Positions 34,168 to 44,193 of a DNA stretch of 64,000 nucleotides are shown here, piece by piece (position 1 is the first letter of the stretch; each line of letters opens with the position of its first letter). Both the position numbers and the translations under genes were made by a program. The stretch is from Brevundimonas fontaquae (GTDB taxonomy: Bacteria > Pseudomonadota > Alphaproteobacteria > Caulobacterales > Caulobacteraceae), in the NCBI RefSeq assembly GCF_017086445.1, contig NZ_CP070968.1:1426001-1490000 (forward strand), in the 5' to 3' direction. Under the pieces are notes generated by a model. That model saw only the letters and a list, made by a program, of their open reading frames with translations. It made no database searches and was not told where the DNA came from.

Positions 34168-34983
34168 ATGAACTATCGCCACAGCTTTCACGCCGGAAAC
34201 TTCGCCGACCTGGTCAAGCACGCCCTGGTGCTGTGGTTGGTGAAGGCGCGGCAGGCGGCCGGGCCGCTGACGGTGTTCGATACCCATGCTGGGGCGGGGC
34301 TGTACGATCTTTCGGGCGACGGCGCGCGGTCCAGGGAGGCCGAGGCCGGCGTGGCGCGGCTGATGTCCGCCGACGGGCGGACGCCGCTGATGGATGCGCT
34401 GGCGGCCGAGGTGGCGGCGCTGAATCCTGAGGGCGGGGCGCGGTTCTATCCGGGGTCGCCGTTGCTGATCGCGGACGCGCTGACGCCCGGCGGTCGCTAC
34501 GTTGGGCTCGAGTTGAACCCGCCGGTGCGGGCCATGCTGGCCGAGGCGCTGACGGGGCGTGCGTACGCCGAGGCGCGCGAGGGCGACGGCTATGCGGTGG
34601 TGGTCGCGGAGGCGGCGAAGGTGCGCGGGCCGCTGGTCCTGATCGACCCGCCGTTCGAAAAGCCCGACGACTATATTCGCTCGGCCGAGACCGCGATTTC
34701 GGTGGTGAGGCGAGATTCGACGGCGACGGCGGCGATCTGGACGCCGCTGAAGGATCTGGAGACCTTCGACGGCTTTATCCGGCGGCTGCAAGGCAAGGCG
34801 GGGCCGACCCTGGTCGCCGAGGCGCGGCTGAGGCCGCTGACCAATCCGATGAAGATGAACGGCTGCGCCATGGTGGTGGTCAATCCGCCGGCGGGCGCGG
34901 AAGCAGCCGCGGCCGAGATCTGCGGCTGGGTCGCGGGGGCGCTAGGTGAAGCGGGCGGACGGGCCGAGGTCTGGACCTTCTGA
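34168..34983 (+). CDS. rlmJ: 23S rRNA (adenine-2030-N6)-methyltransferase RlmJ
   Basis: A 271-residue methyltransferase. MNYRHSFHAGNFADLVKHALV is the RlmJ signature N-terminus; FDTHAGAGLYDL is the SAM motif; LIDPPFEKPDDY is motif IV (DPPF) for N6-adenine methylation. It modifies A2030 of 23S rRNA. It is divergent from the small prohead-module gene and is followed by a glutamine amidotransferase. Confidence 0.93.
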   Translation: MNYRHSFHAGNFADLVKHALVLWLVKARQAAGPLTVFDTHAGAGLYDLSGDGARSREAEAGVARLMSADGRTPLMDALAAEVAALNPEGGARFYPGSPLLIADALTPGGRYVGLELNPPVRAMLAEALTGRAYAEAREGDGYAVVVAEAAKVRGPLVLIDPPFEKPDDYIRSAETAISVVRRDSTATAAIWTPLKDLETFDGFIRRLQGKAGPTLVAEARLRPLTNPMKMNGCAMVVVNPPAGAEAAAAEICGWVAGALGEAGGRAEVWTF

Positions 34984-35005
34984 CCGCAGTCACTAGGTTG
35001 ATCGC

Positions 35006-35737
35006 ATGACGCGCATCGCCATTCTGGAAACCGGACACCCGCCGGAGCATCTGAAGGACGATTTCGACGACTATCCCGCGCGGTTTCGGGCCTTGCTGGG
35101 CGAGGGCGTGCCGACGACGCGGTTCGACGTGCAGTCGGGGCATCTGCCCGAGGATCCTTCCGTCTTCCAAGGGGCCATCGTCACGGGGTCGGCGGCGGGA
35201 GTCTATGACGACCTGCCGTGGATCCCGCAGCTGATCGACTGGCTGAGGGCGGCGCGGGGGCGGACGCGGCTGGTCGGCATCTGTTTCGGGCATCAGGCGC
35301 TGGCCCATGCGTTCGGCGGGGTGGTGGAGAAATCGCATAAGGGCTGGGGCGTGGGCCTGCACCGCTATAACGTGCGCGAGGATGCGCCGTGGATGCATCC
35401 TCGGGCGCGCACGATCGCCATTCCCGTATCGCACCAGGATCAGGTGGTCGCGGTTTCGGACGACGCACGGGTGATCGCGTCCAGCGGGTTCACGCCGTAC
35501 GCCGGCCTTGCCTGGGGCGACGATGCGATCTCGTTCCAGTGCCACCCGGAGTTTCAGCCGGACTATGCGGCGGCCCTGATCGAGGGACGGCGCGGGGCGC
35601 GCATCCCGCACGATGTGGCGGATCAGGCGATCGATAGTCTGAAGCGGCCCAACGACAGGGCCGTGCTGACGGCCTGGATCCGCGCCTTCCTGCTGCTGAC
35701 CCCGCCGCCGGTCGAGGACTACGGCAGCGGGATCTAG
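35006..35737 (+). CDS. Class I glutamine amidotransferase-like protein
   Basis: A 243-residue protein of the GuaA-type amidotransferase fold. The nucleophile elbow is GICFGHQALAHAFGG with Cys93; the catalytic His-x-Glu is CHPEFQ near 190. There is no synthetase domain, so it resembles the stand-alone family (YfeJ-like and gamma-glutamyl peptidase-like). The acceptor is unknown. It lies 22 bases after rlmJ and overlaps the convergent exporter gene by 4 bases. Confidence 0.85.
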   Translation: MTRIAILETGHPPEHLKDDFDDYPARFRALLGEGVPTTRFDVQSGHLPEDPSVFQGAIVTGSAAGVYDDLPWIPQLIDWLRAARGRTRLVGICFGHQALAHAFGGVVEKSHKGWGVGLHRYNVREDAPWMHPRARTIAIPVSHQDQVVAVSDDARVIASSGFTPYAGLAWGDDAISFQCHPEFQPDYAAALIEGRRGARIPHDVADQAIDSLKRPNDRAVLTAWIRAFLLLTPPPVEDYGSGI

Positions 35738-36792
35738 AGGCCCAGCAGCCGGATCAACGCCAGCGCTAGCACCACCAGGGCGCCCAGCGACAGGATGACG
35801 GCGGCGACGACGCGGCCGCCGGCGCGGGCGACGGCGCGGATGTCGGTCTGGAGACCCAGAGCGGCCATGGCGACGACGGTCAGCAGGCCCGAGGCGGCGG
35901 CCATGGGCGCGAGCGCGGCCTGCGGAATCAGGTCAAACGAGCGCAGGCCGATCATGATAAGGAAGCCGATGATGAACCAAGGCAGCAGGCGCGACAGGCC
36001 GGGCTTTGCGGCGCCGGGCGCGCGGTCGCGGAAGATCAGCGACAGGGCGACGATGACAGGACCGAGCATCAGCACCCGCACCAGCTTGACCACCGTGCCG
36101 GTTTGAGTGGCCACCGCGCCAAAGGGCGCGGCGGCGGCCAGAACCTGAGGCACCGCATAGACGGTCAGACCGGCCAGGGCGCCGTATTGCAGGCCGTTCA
36201 GATGGATCAGGCCGCCAAACAGGGGCAGGGCCAGAACCACGATCACGCCGAGCACGGCGGTGAAGGCGATGGAGGCGGCGACTTCTTTTCCATCGGCGTC
36301 GATGACGGGGGCGACGGCGGCGATGGCGGAGTTGCCGCAGATGGCGTTGCCGCAGGCGACCAGCAGGGCCATGCGTGGGTTCAGGCCCAAGGCGCGACCG
36401 AGGCCGAAACCGACGACGATGGCGAGCGCGACCAGGGCGAAGATGCACAGGACGAAGCCGACGCCCAGCGATGACAGGGTGGCGGCGCTGACCGAGGCGC
36501 CGAGCAGCACCACCGCGACCTCCAGCAAGGTCTTGGCCGAGAAGTCGATCCCGGCCTTGAACCGCGCATCGGGCGTCCAGGCAGTGCGCACGGCGGCGCC
36601 CAGCAGGATGGCCAGCACCAGCGGCTCCAGCCAGACATGGCCGATCACGTCGCGCTCGATACTGGTCAGGCCGATGGCGGCCAGAGTGACCAACAGGCAC
36701 AGCATGACGCCGGGCCGGATCGTGCGCCCGAACGCTGTCGCCGACGCCAGCGTGGGCGCGTGGACGGGGGCGGGCAGGGCGGCGGACTTCAT
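35734..36792 (-). CDS. YeiH/UPF0324 family putative sulfate exporter
   Basis: A 352-residue polytopic membrane protein with about ten helices, including ERDVIGHVWLEPLVLAILLGAAVRTAW, FSAKTLLEVAVVLLGASVSAATL, ACGNAICGNSAIAAVAPVIDADGKEVAASIAFTAVLGV and VKLVRVLMLGPVIVALSL. This is the YeiH family, proposed to export sulfate or taurine-derived sulfur. The ATG at 36792 is preferred to a TTG two codons upstream. It is divergent from a LysR regulator across 79 bases with a T-N11-A palindrome. Confidence 0.9.
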   Translation of the reverse strand: MKSAALPAPVHAPTLASATAFGRTIRPGVMLCLLVTLAAIGLTSIERDVIGHVWLEPLVLAILLGAAVRTAWTPDARFKAGIDFSAKTLLEVAVVLLGASVSAATLSSLGVGFVLCIFALVALAIVVGFGLGRALGLNPRMALLVACGNAICGNSAIAAVAPVIDADGKEVAASIAFTAVLGVIVVLALPLFGGLIHLNGLQYGALAGLTVYAVPQVLAAAAPFGAVATQTGTVVKLVRVLMLGPVIVALSLIFRDRAPGAAKPGLSRLLPWFIIGFLIMIGLRSFDLIPQAALAPMAAASGLLTVVAMAALGLQTDIRAVARAGGRVVAAVILSLGALVVLALALIRLLGL

Positions 36793-36827
36793 CGTCAAGC
36801 CTGATGCGCCTGCCCTCGACGGCGGTC

Positions 36828-36840
36828 TAACGGATAGTTA
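36828..36840. promoter_or_regulatory. Candidate LysR operator TAAC-GGATA-GTTA
   Basis: A 13-base inverted repeat fitting the LysR T-N11-A rule. It lies between the yeiH-type exporter and the LysR gene, 31 bases before the latter's start, so it could serve both autoregulation and activation of the exporter. Confidence 0.5.
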
Positions 36841-36871
36841 TGGTCGTTTTAATCCGATTTGGAGATCAATC

Positions 36872-37747
36872 ATGACCTTGGACCGCCTGCGTATCTTCGT
36901 CGCCGTCGCCGAGCGTGACCATGTGACGGCGGCGGCGAGGGCGCTGAACCTGACACAGTCGGCGGTGTCGAACGCCCTGGCGGCGTTGGAAACCGAGCAT
37001 GATGTGCGGCTGTTCGATCGGGTCGGGCGGGGCGTCGTTCTGAACGAGACCGGCCGCGCCTTCCTGCCCGAGGCCAAGGCAGTGCTGGCGCGAGCGGCGG
37101 CGGCCGGGGCGGCGCTGGCGGACATGAGCGCCCTGCGGCGCGGGCGTCTGGCGGTGTTCGCGAGCCAGACCATCGCCAGCTACTGGCTGCCGCGCCGGCT
37201 GGTGGATTTCCACACCGCCTATCCCGGCGTCGAACTGGCCGTCGAGATCGGAAACACGCGCGAGGCGGCGCAGGCCGTGTTGAGCGGCGCTGCCGAGATC
37301 GGCCTGGTCGAGGGGGCCGTGGACGAACCGGCCCTGTCGCAGGTTCAGGTGGGGTCGGATCGGCTGGCTGTGCTGGTGACGCCGGACCATCCGTGGGCGA
37401 CGCGACGTCGGCTGGAGGCGAATGATCTGGCGGACCAGCCTTGGGTGTTGCGCGAAGTCGGCTCGGGCACGCGATCGACGCTGGAGGCAGCGGTGCGGGA
37501 CATTGGGGTCGATCCCACGACCTTGTCGGTGTCGATGACCCTGCCGTCGAACGAGGCCGTGCTGGCGGCGGCCGAGGCCGGGGCCGGGGCCACGGCCCTG
37601 TCGGAAAGCGTGGCCTATGCGTCGGTGGCGGCCGGGCGGCTGGTGACGGCGCCCTTCACCCTGCCCGAGCGGCCCTTCCGCCTGTTACGACACCGCGAAC
37701 GGTATCGCAGCCGGGCCGGCGACGTGTTTGTCGAGGCGATGGGCTAG
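36872..37747 (+). CDS. LysR family transcriptional regulator of the YeiH exporter
   Basis: A 291-residue LysR regulator. The HTH region is [64 protein letters not shown]; a substrate-binding domain follows from about residue 90. It starts at the ATG after a GGAG Shine-Dalgarno (TTGGAGATC). The in-frame open sequence upstream is not conserved. The divergent arrangement with the exporter is common for YeiE/YeiH pairs, so it likely senses a sulfur compound; that is inference. Confidence 0.92.
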   Translation: MTLDRLRIFVAVAERDHVTAAARALNLTQSAVSNALAALETEHDVRLFDRVGRGVVLNETGRAFLPEAKAVLARAAAAGAALADMSALRRGRLAVFASQTIASYWLPRRLVDFHTAYPGVELAVEIGNTREAAQAVLSGAAEIGLVEGAVDEPALSQVQVGSDRLAVLVTPDHPWATRRRLEANDLADQPWVLREVGSGTRSTLEAAVRDIGVDPTTLSVSMTLPSNEAVLAAAEAGAGATALSESVAYASVAAGRLVTAPFTLPERPFRLLRHRERYRSRAGDVFVEAMG

Positions 37748-38676
37748 GGCCACTTCACCACCGGCGGCATGGACGACAGAATCGAGTCGACGTTGCCGCC
37801 CGTCTTCAGCCCGAACATGGTGCCGCGGTCGTAGAGCAGGTTGAACTCGACGTAGCGGCCCCGGCGGATCAGTTGTTCCTCGCGCTCCTCGGCCGTCCAA
37901 GGCTCTGCCATGCGATTGGCGACGATGCGGGGATAGACGTCCAGGAAGGCCAGGCCGATGTCGCGAGTAAAGGCGAAGTCTCGGTCGTAGTCGCCGCTGT
38001 CGTGATGATCGTAGAAGACGCCGCCGGTGCCGCGCGGCTCCTTGCGGTGGGGCAGGTAGAAATACTCGTCGCACCAGGCCTTGTATTTGGCGTGCCAGGT
38101 GGGGTCGTGGGCGTCGCAGGCGGCCTGCATGGCGGCGTGGAAGGCGACGGTGTCGGGGTGATCCTGACGACGATCCGCCATCAGCACGGGCGTCAGGTCG
38201 CCGCCGCCGCCGAACCAGCTCTTGGTCGTGGCGATGAAGCGCGTGTTCATATGAACGGCCGGAATGCGCGGGCTGACGGGGTGGCAGATCAGGCTGATCC
38301 CCGTCGCGAAGAAGCGCGGATCGACGTCGGCGCCGGGCACATTCCTGGCGTAGTCCGCGGGAAAGGCGCCATGCACCGTCGAGACGTGGACGCCGACCTT
38401 CTCGAACAGGCGGCCGTGCATCATGCCCATGACGCCGCCGCCGCCCTCGGGCCGCTCCCATGCGGTGCGGACGAAGCGACCGGGTTCGCCGGGGAACAGG
38501 TCGGCGGGGGCTGCATCCTCCAGCGCCTCGAAGGCGGCATGGATGCGGTCGCGCAGATGTTCGAACCAGGCGCGGGTCTCGACCTTCTTCAGGTCGAGCG
38601 GATCGGAGAAGACGGCGTCGCTCATGGCGCGCTTGAACCACGTCGCGGCGGCGGCGTCATCCGGCGAGGTTGTCAT
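37744..38676 (-). CDS. hemF: Oxygen-dependent coproporphyrinogen III oxidase (HemF)
   Basis: A 310-residue enzyme for the aerobic decarboxylation step of haem synthesis. Signature stretches are [80 protein letters not shown] and [38 protein letters not shown]. It complements HemN at 25778. The start is the ATG at 38676. It overlaps the LysR gene end by 4 bases (convergent) and lies 52 bases from the divergent dipeptidase. Confidence 0.96.
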   Translation of the reverse strand: MTTSPDDAAAATWFKRAMSDAVFSDPLDLKKVETRAWFEHLRDRIHAAFEALEDAAPADLFPGEPGRFVRTAWERPEGGGGVMGMMHGRLFEKVGVHVSTVHGAFPADYARNVPGADVDPRFFATGISLICHPVSPRIPAVHMNTRFIATTKSWFGGGGDLTPVLMADRRQDHPDTVAFHAAMQAACDAHDPTWHAKYKAWCDEYFYLPHRKEPRGTGGVFYDHHDSGDYDRDFAFTRDIGLAFLDVYPRIVANRMAEPWTAEEREEQLIRRGRYVEFNLLYDRGTMFGLKTGGNVDSILSSMPPVVKWP

Positions 38677-38728
38677 AAGCAGAGTCGCGGGCGCTAATGG
38701 CCGTCTGCCGTTTTCAGGAAGCCCGCCC

Positions 38729-39973
38729 ATGATCCGCCGTCTCGTCTCCGTCGCCGTCGCCTCGCTCGCGCTGGGAGGGGCGGTTCAGGCCCAGGACGCC
38801 GATGAGGCGCGGGTGATGGAGATTTTGAAGACCACGCCGCTGATCGACGGGCACAACGACCTGCCGTGGGCGCTGCGACAGCAGTATGGAAACGACGTTT
38901 ACGCCGTTGATCTAACGACGAATCTGGCGGCGTCGACCAAACTGCATACCGATATCGCGCGCCTGCGGGCCGGGGGCGTCGGAGGGCAGTTCTGGTCCGT
39001 CTATGTGCCCGCCAGCCTGACGCCGCTGGAGGCGGTCGAGGAAACCTTTGAGCAGATCGACACGGCCAAGCGCATCATCGCCGCCCATCCCGACACCTTC
39101 GGACTGGCGACCACGGCGGACGAGGTGGATGCGGTGTTCAAATCGGGCCGGATCGCCAGCCTGATCGGGATGGAGGGCGGCTATTCGATCGACGATTCCC
39201 TGGCCCTGCTGCGGGAGTTCTACCGGGCCGGCGCGCGCTACATGACCCTGACCCACTCCAAGACCACGACCTGGGCCGACAGCGCGACGGACGCGCCGAA
39301 ATGGGGCGGGCTCAGCCCGTTCGGTGAGGCGGTGGTCAAGGAGATGAACCGGTTGGGCATGATGGTCGACCTCAGCCACGTCTCCGAGGAGACGATGCTG
39401 GACGCCATGCGCGTGTCCGATGCGCCGGTGATCTTCTCCCATTCGTCGGCGCGGGCGGTCACGGATCATCCGCGCAATGTGCCGGATCGGGTGCTGCGAA
39501 TGATGCCGCAGGACGGCGGCATCGTGATGATCAACCTGGCTCCCGGTTTCGTGTCCGAGGCGGTGCGGGCCTGGAACGGGGCCAAGGCGGGTGAGGAGGC
39601 GCGGCTGAAGACCCTGAACCCCGGCGATCCCGGCGTGGTCGAGGCCGGGCTGACCGCCTGGACCACCGCCAATCCGACGCCTCTGGCGACCCTGGCCGAC
39701 GTGGTGGCGCATATTCAGCACGTGCGCGACGCAGCGGGCATCGATCACGTCGGCCTGGGCGCCGACTTCGACGGTATCGGCAGCCTGCCGGAAGGCATGG
39801 GCGGGGTGGACGCCTATCCGCGAATCCTGGCGGCCCTGATGGCGGCGGGCTGGACCGAGGCCGACATCCGCAAGATCGCCGGCGAGAACCTGCTGCGGGT
39901 CATGCGGTCGGTCGAGGCCGTCGCGGCGTCAAAGGCGGGCGAGCGGCCGTCGATGGCGCGGCTGGAGTCTTAA
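38729..39973 (+). CDS. M19 family membrane/secreted dipeptidase
   Basis: A 414-residue zinc dipeptidase with a signal peptide ending AVQAQ. M19 motifs: [20 protein letters not shown] (first metal ligands), IGMEGGYSI with Glu bridging, [18 protein letters not shown] with two His, and GLGADFDG with Asp. It hydrolyses dipeptides, often with D- or dehydro residues, in the periplasm. The start at MIRRLVSV gives a clean signal peptide; a longer open frame upstream covers hemF's own start region and is rejected. Confidence 0.92.
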   Translation: MIRRLVSVAVASLALGGAVQAQDADEARVMEILKTTPLIDGHNDLPWALRQQYGNDVYAVDLTTNLAASTKLHTDIARLRAGGVGGQFWSVYVPASLTPLEAVEETFEQIDTAKRIIAAHPDTFGLATTADEVDAVFKSGRIASLIGMEGGYSIDDSLALLREFYRAGARYMTLTHSKTTTWADSATDAPKWGGLSPFGEAVVKEMNRLGMMVDLSHVSEETMLDAMRVSDAPVIFSHSSARAVTDHPRNVPDRVLRMMPQDGGIVMINLAPGFVSEAVRAWNGAKAGEEARLKTLNPGDPGVVEAGLTAWTTANPTPLATLADVVAHIQHVRDAAGIDHVGLGADFDGIGSLPEGMGGVDAYPRILAALMAAGWTEADIRKIAGENLLRVMRSVEAVAASKAGERPSMARLES

Positions 39974-40551
39974 GCGGGCGCCATATGCCCCTGGAGGACG
40001 CGGGCGAGATCGCGCTCAATATCTTCGGCGCTGTGTTGGGGCGTCACTTCAAGATAGGCGATCCCGGCGCGTTGGAGCGCCGCTTTCTTGACGGCGTCAC
40101 GCGCGTAGGCCGTGCCCTGGTAGTGGGCTTCGCCCTGGTATTCGACGGCGGCGAGGGGCCATCCGGTTTGGGAGATGACCAGAATATCGACGCGTTTGCT
40201 GTTAATGGCGCGAAAGGCCTCGTCGTCTGGCGACCGCAGAATCTCGCCAAGCGAAACCTGCGCCATCACTCGCCCCTTGATGTCGAGGCGCTTTATCGCG
40301 CGTTCGGCAGTATAGAACACCGAGGCTTCGGCGCGGGACATCAGAGGCCTAGCCTGAAAGGCGGCGCGCATCACTGTGTCGAGTTGGGCCGTCGCGACTT
40401 GCGGGCGAGCCGCGATCTTGGCGCCGGGCCTGAAGCTGCCGAGATTGGAACGATGTGTGTGGCGGCGCTTGGGACGCTTGCGACTGAGTTCCCAGACCCC
40501 GACGATCACCAGGAAGACGATGATCGCCACCACGGTGGGAGTTGTGTCCAT
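39970..40551 (-). CDS. DUF2726 protein with N-terminal membrane helix
   Basis: A 193-residue protein with an N-terminal hydrophobic helix (VVAIIVFLVIVGVWELS) and a C-terminal DUF2726 domain (LLSRAEASVFYTAERAI...VDILVISQTGWPLAAVEYQGEAHY...DAVKKAALQRAGIAYLEV), a PD-(D/E)xK nuclease-like fold. Catalytic-type residues are visible as D...E-x-Q (VEYQG). Known members are of unsettled function. It overlaps the dipeptidase stop by 4 bases (convergent) and ends a region of no identifiable operon. Confidence 0.8.
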   Translation of the reverse strand: MDTTPTVVAIIVFLVIVGVWELSRKRPKRRHTHRSNLGSFRPGAKIAARPQVATAQLDTVMRAAFQARPLMSRAEASVFYTAERAIKRLDIKGRVMAQVSLGEILRSPDDEAFRAINSKRVDILVISQTGWPLAAVEYQGEAHYQGTAYARDAVKKAALQRAGIAYLEVTPQHSAEDIERDLARVLQGHMAPA

Positions 40552-40639
40552 CGTGCTTCGCGCCCCGCAGCTGAACTTGGAGACGCTTGCTTATCAATGC
40601 GTGATTGTAGAGGGCGTTACCAGACGAGGTAAATTCCGT

Positions 40640-41089
40640 TCATCCGACTCCGCCGGTCTGGCGCAGGCTCTCCCACAGGGCGATGCCGGCGGTGACCGAC
40701 AGGTTCAGCGAACGGGCCTCCGGACGCAGCGGCACGACGACGCGCGCGTCGGCGGCGGCGTGGACATAGTCGGGGGCGCCGGCGCTTTCCTTGCCAAACA
40801 GCAGGGTGTCGTCAGGCTGGAAAACGAAGTCGGGCAGGGGTGTTGCGCCCTTGGTCGTAAGCAGCACCAGCCGCCCGGCCGGACGATCCGCCTGGAAGGC
40901 CTCCCAGTCGGCGTGGCGGGTCATGTGGGACAAGGGGCCGTAGTCAAGGGCCGCGCGCTTCATGGCGCGGTCGTCGAAACGGAAGCCCGTCGGCTCGATC
41001 ACATGCAGATCGACGCCGAAACAAGCCGACAATCGGATGCAGGCTCCGACGTTCTGAGGAATGTCCGGTTGAAAAAGGGCGAGACGCAT
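40640..41089 (-). CDS. trmL: tRNA (cytidine/uridine-34-2'-O)-methyltransferase TrmL
   Basis: A 149-residue SPOUT methyltransferase that 2'-O-methylates the wobble base of tRNA-Leu isoacceptors. Family segments: MRLALFQPDIPQNVGACIRLSACFGVDLHVIEPTGF, KRAALDYG, LLFGKESAGAPDYVH and LNLSVTAGIALWE (the trefoil knot). An earlier ATG at 41104 adds MSGLR and is possible. It is divergent from the bc1 operon, a common Caulobacterales order. This window's tRNA-Leu(UAA) is a potential substrate type. Confidence 0.93.
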   Translation of the reverse strand: MRLALFQPDIPQNVGACIRLSACFGVDLHVIEPTGFRFDDRAMKRAALDYGPLSHMTRHADWEAFQADRPAGRLVLLTTKGATPLPDFVFQPDDTLLFGKESAGAPDYVHAAADARVVVPLRPEARSLNLSVTAGIALWESLRQTGGVG

Positions 41090-41283
41090 TCTAAGGCCTG
41101 ACATACGCGCGGCGAGGGGGTTTGTCGCGGTCTGTTTGCGAGCGTTTCGCAAGAAACGTCAGCAGCTTGCGTCCAACGCGGCGCAAGTCACGGGCCGTCG
41201 GGGATTCCCGGCGTCTTTTGTTGGTTCGTGCCGTGGCTGGGGACGCCCTTGGGGGTCTTCTGCGGCGTTCGAGAGGTGGAAAC

Positions 41284-41841
41284 GTGGCCGAATCGGTCGT
41301 GCATACGGAAGACGGTCACAGCCCTGAGGGCGGTGATCCCAATCGTCGGGACTTTATCTACATTGCGGCGGGCGCCGCAGCGGTCGGCGCGGGCGCCATG
41401 ATCGCTTGGCCGCTGATCAACCAGATGAACCCGGCGGCCGATACGCTGGCGCTGGCGTCGATCGAGTTCGACCTGACCAAGGTTCAGGAAGGCCAGCAGG
41501 TCGTCATCAAATGGCAGGGCAAGCCGGTGTTCGTGCGTTACCGCACCCCGGCCGAGCTGCAGAAGGTCATCGCGGACGACCACGCCCCGGACCTGAAACA
41601 GCCCCAGACCGACGCCGAGCGCACCAAGCCGGGTCACGAGAAATATCTGGTCGTCATCGGTTCGTGCACGCACCTGGGCTGCGTGCCGACCTTCGGCGCG
41701 GGCGATTACGGCGGCTGGTTCTGCCCCTGCCACGGCTCGCACTACGACGCCTCCGGCCGCATTCGTAAGGGGCCGGCACCTCTGAACCTGGTGGTGCCGG
41801 AATACGATTATCTGTCCAACACCCGCGTCAAGATCGGCTGA
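41284..41841 (+). CDS. petA: Ubiquinol-cytochrome c reductase Rieske iron-sulfur subunit
   Basis: A 185-residue subunit of complex III. A twin-arginine motif [10 protein letters not shown] at about 21 precedes the transmembrane anchor. Ligands of the [2Fe-2S] cluster are Cys128 and His130 in CTHLGC and Cys147 and His150 in CPCHGSH; Cys133 and Cys149 form the disulfide. The GTG start is supported by a GAGAGG Shine-Dalgarno. It transfers electrons from quinol to cytochrome c1, encoded two genes downstream. Confidence 0.95.
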   Translation: MAESVVHTEDGHSPEGGDPNRRDFIYIAAGAAAVGAGAMIAWPLINQMNPAADTLALASIEFDLTKVQEGQQVVIKWQGKPVFVRYRTPAELQKVIADDHAPDLKQPQTDAERTKPGHEKYLVVIGSCTHLGCVPTFGAGDYGGWFCPCHGSHYDASGRIRKGPAPLNLVVPEYDYLSNTRVKIG

Positions 41842-41857
41842 GGACCAAGGGGGAATC

Positions 41858-43162
41858 ATGAGCGATCACGAGAGCACCTACGTCCCGAAGACGGGCGTCG
41901 AGAAGTGGCTGGACACCCGGCTGCCGATCATCCGTTTCGGCGCGGACTACATGTCCCTGCCGACGCCGCGGAACCTGAACTACTGGTGGACCTTCGGCGG
42001 GATCCTGGCCCTGTGCCTGATGACGCAGATCGTCACCGGCATCGTTCTGGCCATGCACTATACGCCGAACGTCGACCTGGCCTTCGCCTCGGTCGAGCGC
42101 ATCATGCGCGACGTGAACGGCGGTTGGCTGATCCGTTATGTCCACGCCAACGGCGCGTCGATGTTCTTCATCGCCGTCTATCTGCACATGCTGCGCGGCC
42201 TCTACTACGGCTCGTACAAGGCGCCGCGCGAGATGATCTGGATCATCGGCTGCGTGATCTTCTTCCTGATGATCGCCACCGCCTTCCTGGGCTACGTCCT
42301 GCCTTGGGGCCAGATGTCGTTCTGGGGCGCGGAAGTCATCACCAACCTGATCGGCGCCATCCCCGTGCTGGGCGAGCCGATCCTGATCTGGCTGCGCGGC
42401 GGCCCGGCGATCGACAATGCGACGCTGAACCGCTTCTTCTCGCTGCACTATCTGCTGCCGTTCGCGATCCTGGGCTGCGTCGTGCTTCACCTTTGGGCGC
42501 TGCACTCGGCCGGTCAGAACAACCCGGTCGGCATCCTGATCCCGAAGGATCGGGAGAAGAAGGATACGCTGCCCTTCCACCCGTATTTCACGGTCAAGGA
42601 CGGCTTTGCGATCATCCTGTTCCTGATCCTGTTCGCCATCTTCGTCTTCTATCAGCCGAACGCGCTGGGCCACGCCGACAACTATATCCCGGCCAACCCG
42701 CTGCAGACGCCGGCGCACATCGTGCCCGAGTGGTACATGCTGCCCTTCTACGCGATCCTGCGCGCCATCCCGGACAAGTTCGGCGGCGTGGTGGCGATGT
42801 TCAGCGCCATCGGCGTGCTGTTTGTCCTGCCCTGGCTGGATACGTCCAAGGTGCGCTCGATGCGCTATCGCCCGACGATGCGGACCTTCTTCATCATCTT
42901 CCTGGTGGTGGGCGTGGGCCTGGGCTGGTGCGGTGGTCAGCTGCCTGACGCGCCGGTGATCGGGTCGTTCAAGACCTTCACCCTGATCGACGGCGACCTG
43001 AACTCCTACCTGTGGCTGACGCGGGTCTTCACCCTCTACTACTTCGTCTTCTTCCTGATCATCATGCCTTTGGTCGGGTTGAAGGAGCAGCCGCTGCCGA
43101 TCCCGGCGACGATCTCCGAGCCGGTCCTGACCGGCGCCGGCGCCGTCGAGCACAAGGTCTGA
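41858..43162 (+). CDS. petB: Cytochrome b of complex III
   Basis: A 434-residue full-length cytochrome b with about eight membrane helices. It contains [56 protein letters not shown] (haem His pairs), [20 protein letters not shown] and the PEWY quinol motif ([17 protein letters not shown]). It is 16 bases after petA. Confidence 0.97.
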   Translation: MSDHESTYVPKTGVEKWLDTRLPIIRFGADYMSLPTPRNLNYWWTFGGILALCLMTQIVTGIVLAMHYTPNVDLAFASVERIMRDVNGGWLIRYVHANGASMFFIAVYLHMLRGLYYGSYKAPREMIWIIGCVIFFLMIATAFLGYVLPWGQMSFWGAEVITNLIGAIPVLGEPILIWLRGGPAIDNATLNRFFSLHYLLPFAILGCVVLHLWALHSAGQNNPVGILIPKDREKKDTLPFHPYFTVKDGFAIILFLILFAIFVFYQPNALGHADNYIPANPLQTPAHIVPEWYMLPFYAILRAIPDKFGGVVAMFSAIGVLFVLPWLDTSKVRSMRYRPTMRTFFIIFLVVGVGLGWCGGQLPDAPVIGSFKTFTLIDGDLNSYLWLTRVFTLYYFVFFLIIMPLVGLKEQPLPIPATISEPVLTGAGAVEHKV

Positions 43163-43167
43163 AAATC

Positions 43168-44043
43168 ATGACGATTGGAATGAAGACCGTGTCGTTCAAG
43201 ACGATCATCGCCTCGGCCGCCATTGCGCTGGGTCTGTTGAGCGCAGCCGCTCCCGCCATGGCGTCGGGCGCCGCCGCCCATCCGCGTTCGGGCGGGTTCA
43301 GCTTCGAGGGGCCGTTCGGCACCTATGACCAGGGCCAGCTGCAACGCGGCTACAAGGTCTATCACGAGGTCTGCTCGGCCTGTCACAGCATGAACCTGAT
43401 GCACTATCGGAACCTGGGCGACCGTCATGGGCCGTTCTGGAACCCGAAGTATCCGAACCCGAACGACAACCCTGTCGTGAAGGCTCTGGCCAAGGAAGTG
43501 CAGGTCGGCGACATCGACAGCGAGACCGGCGAGCCGATCCAGCGCGACGCCACGCCGGCCGACAAGTTCCGCGCCCCCTATCCGAACGCCACGGCGGCGG
43601 CGGCGGGCAACGGCGGCGCCGCGCCGCCCGACCTTTCGGTCATGGCCAAGGCCCGTCACGACGGCGCCAACTACATCTACTCGCTGCTGTCGGGCTACAA
43701 GGCGGCTCCGGCCGGCCTGCAGATCCGCGACGGCCAGCATTACAACCCCTATATGGCCGGCGACCTGACGCCGTTCTGGACCGGCGATCACAAGCACGTT
43801 CCGCCCGGCGGCTTTATCGCCATGCCGCCGCCGCTCAAGGATGGCCTGGTCACCTATGACGACGGTTCGCCGCAAACGGTCGATCAATACGCCAAGGATG
43901 TCGCGGCCTTCATCGCCTGGACGTCCGAGCCGAAGATGGTCGAGCGCAAGCAGGCCGGTCTGGGCGTGATGATCTATCTGCTGCTGTTCGCCGGCATCAC
44001 CTATGTCGCCTACCGTCGCATCTGGAAGGGCGTCGCCCACTAA
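43168..44043 (+). CDS. petC: Cytochrome c1 of complex III
   Basis: A 291-residue haem protein. A signal peptide ends APAMASG; the c-type haem motif CSACHS has Cys69, Cys72 and His73; the sixth ligand Met should lie in the later YMAGDLTPFW/MPPPL region. A C-terminal membrane anchor (GLGVMIYLLLFAGITYVAYRRIW) holds it on the periplasmic face. It begins 5 bases after petB and ends before a strong terminator hairpin. Confidence 0.96.
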   Translation: MTIGMKTVSFKTIIASAAIALGLLSAAAPAMASGAAAHPRSGGFSFEGPFGTYDQGQLQRGYKVYHEVCSACHSMNLMHYRNLGDRHGPFWNPKYPNPNDNPVVKALAKEVQVGDIDSETGEPIQRDATPADKFRAPYPNATAAAAGNGGAAPPDLSVMAKARHDGANYIYSLLSGYKAAPAGLQIRDGQHYNPYMAGDLTPFWTGDHKHVPPGGFIAMPPPLKDGLVTYDDGSPQTVDQYAKDVAAFIAWTSEPKMVERKQAGLGVMIYLLLFAGITYVAYRRIWKGVAH

Positions 44044-44070
44044 GGGCAACGCTGCCGGATCAAATCGTAA

Positions 44071-44102
44071 GTCCGCCAAGGTTCGCCTTGGCGGGCTTTT
44101 CG
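44071..44102 (+). terminator. Rho-independent terminator of petABC
   Basis: A 9-base perfect stem CCGCCAAGG/CCTTGGCGG with a TTCG tetraloop at 44073-44094, followed by GGCTTTTCG. It lies 27 bases after the petC stop. Confidence 0.9.
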
Positions 44103-44193
44103 TTTGCGACGAAAGGTCCGGGACGCAGCATCGACAGGGCGAAGTTCGCCCCCTAGGGTCGCGTATCGTTTCCGGCTGTGGGGCCTTCAGTTC

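Noticed and set aside
36260..36871. Long upstream extension of the LysR gene
   Set aside because: It lies inside the exporter gene on the other strand; the LysR HTH begins at 36872 after a Shine-Dalgarno.
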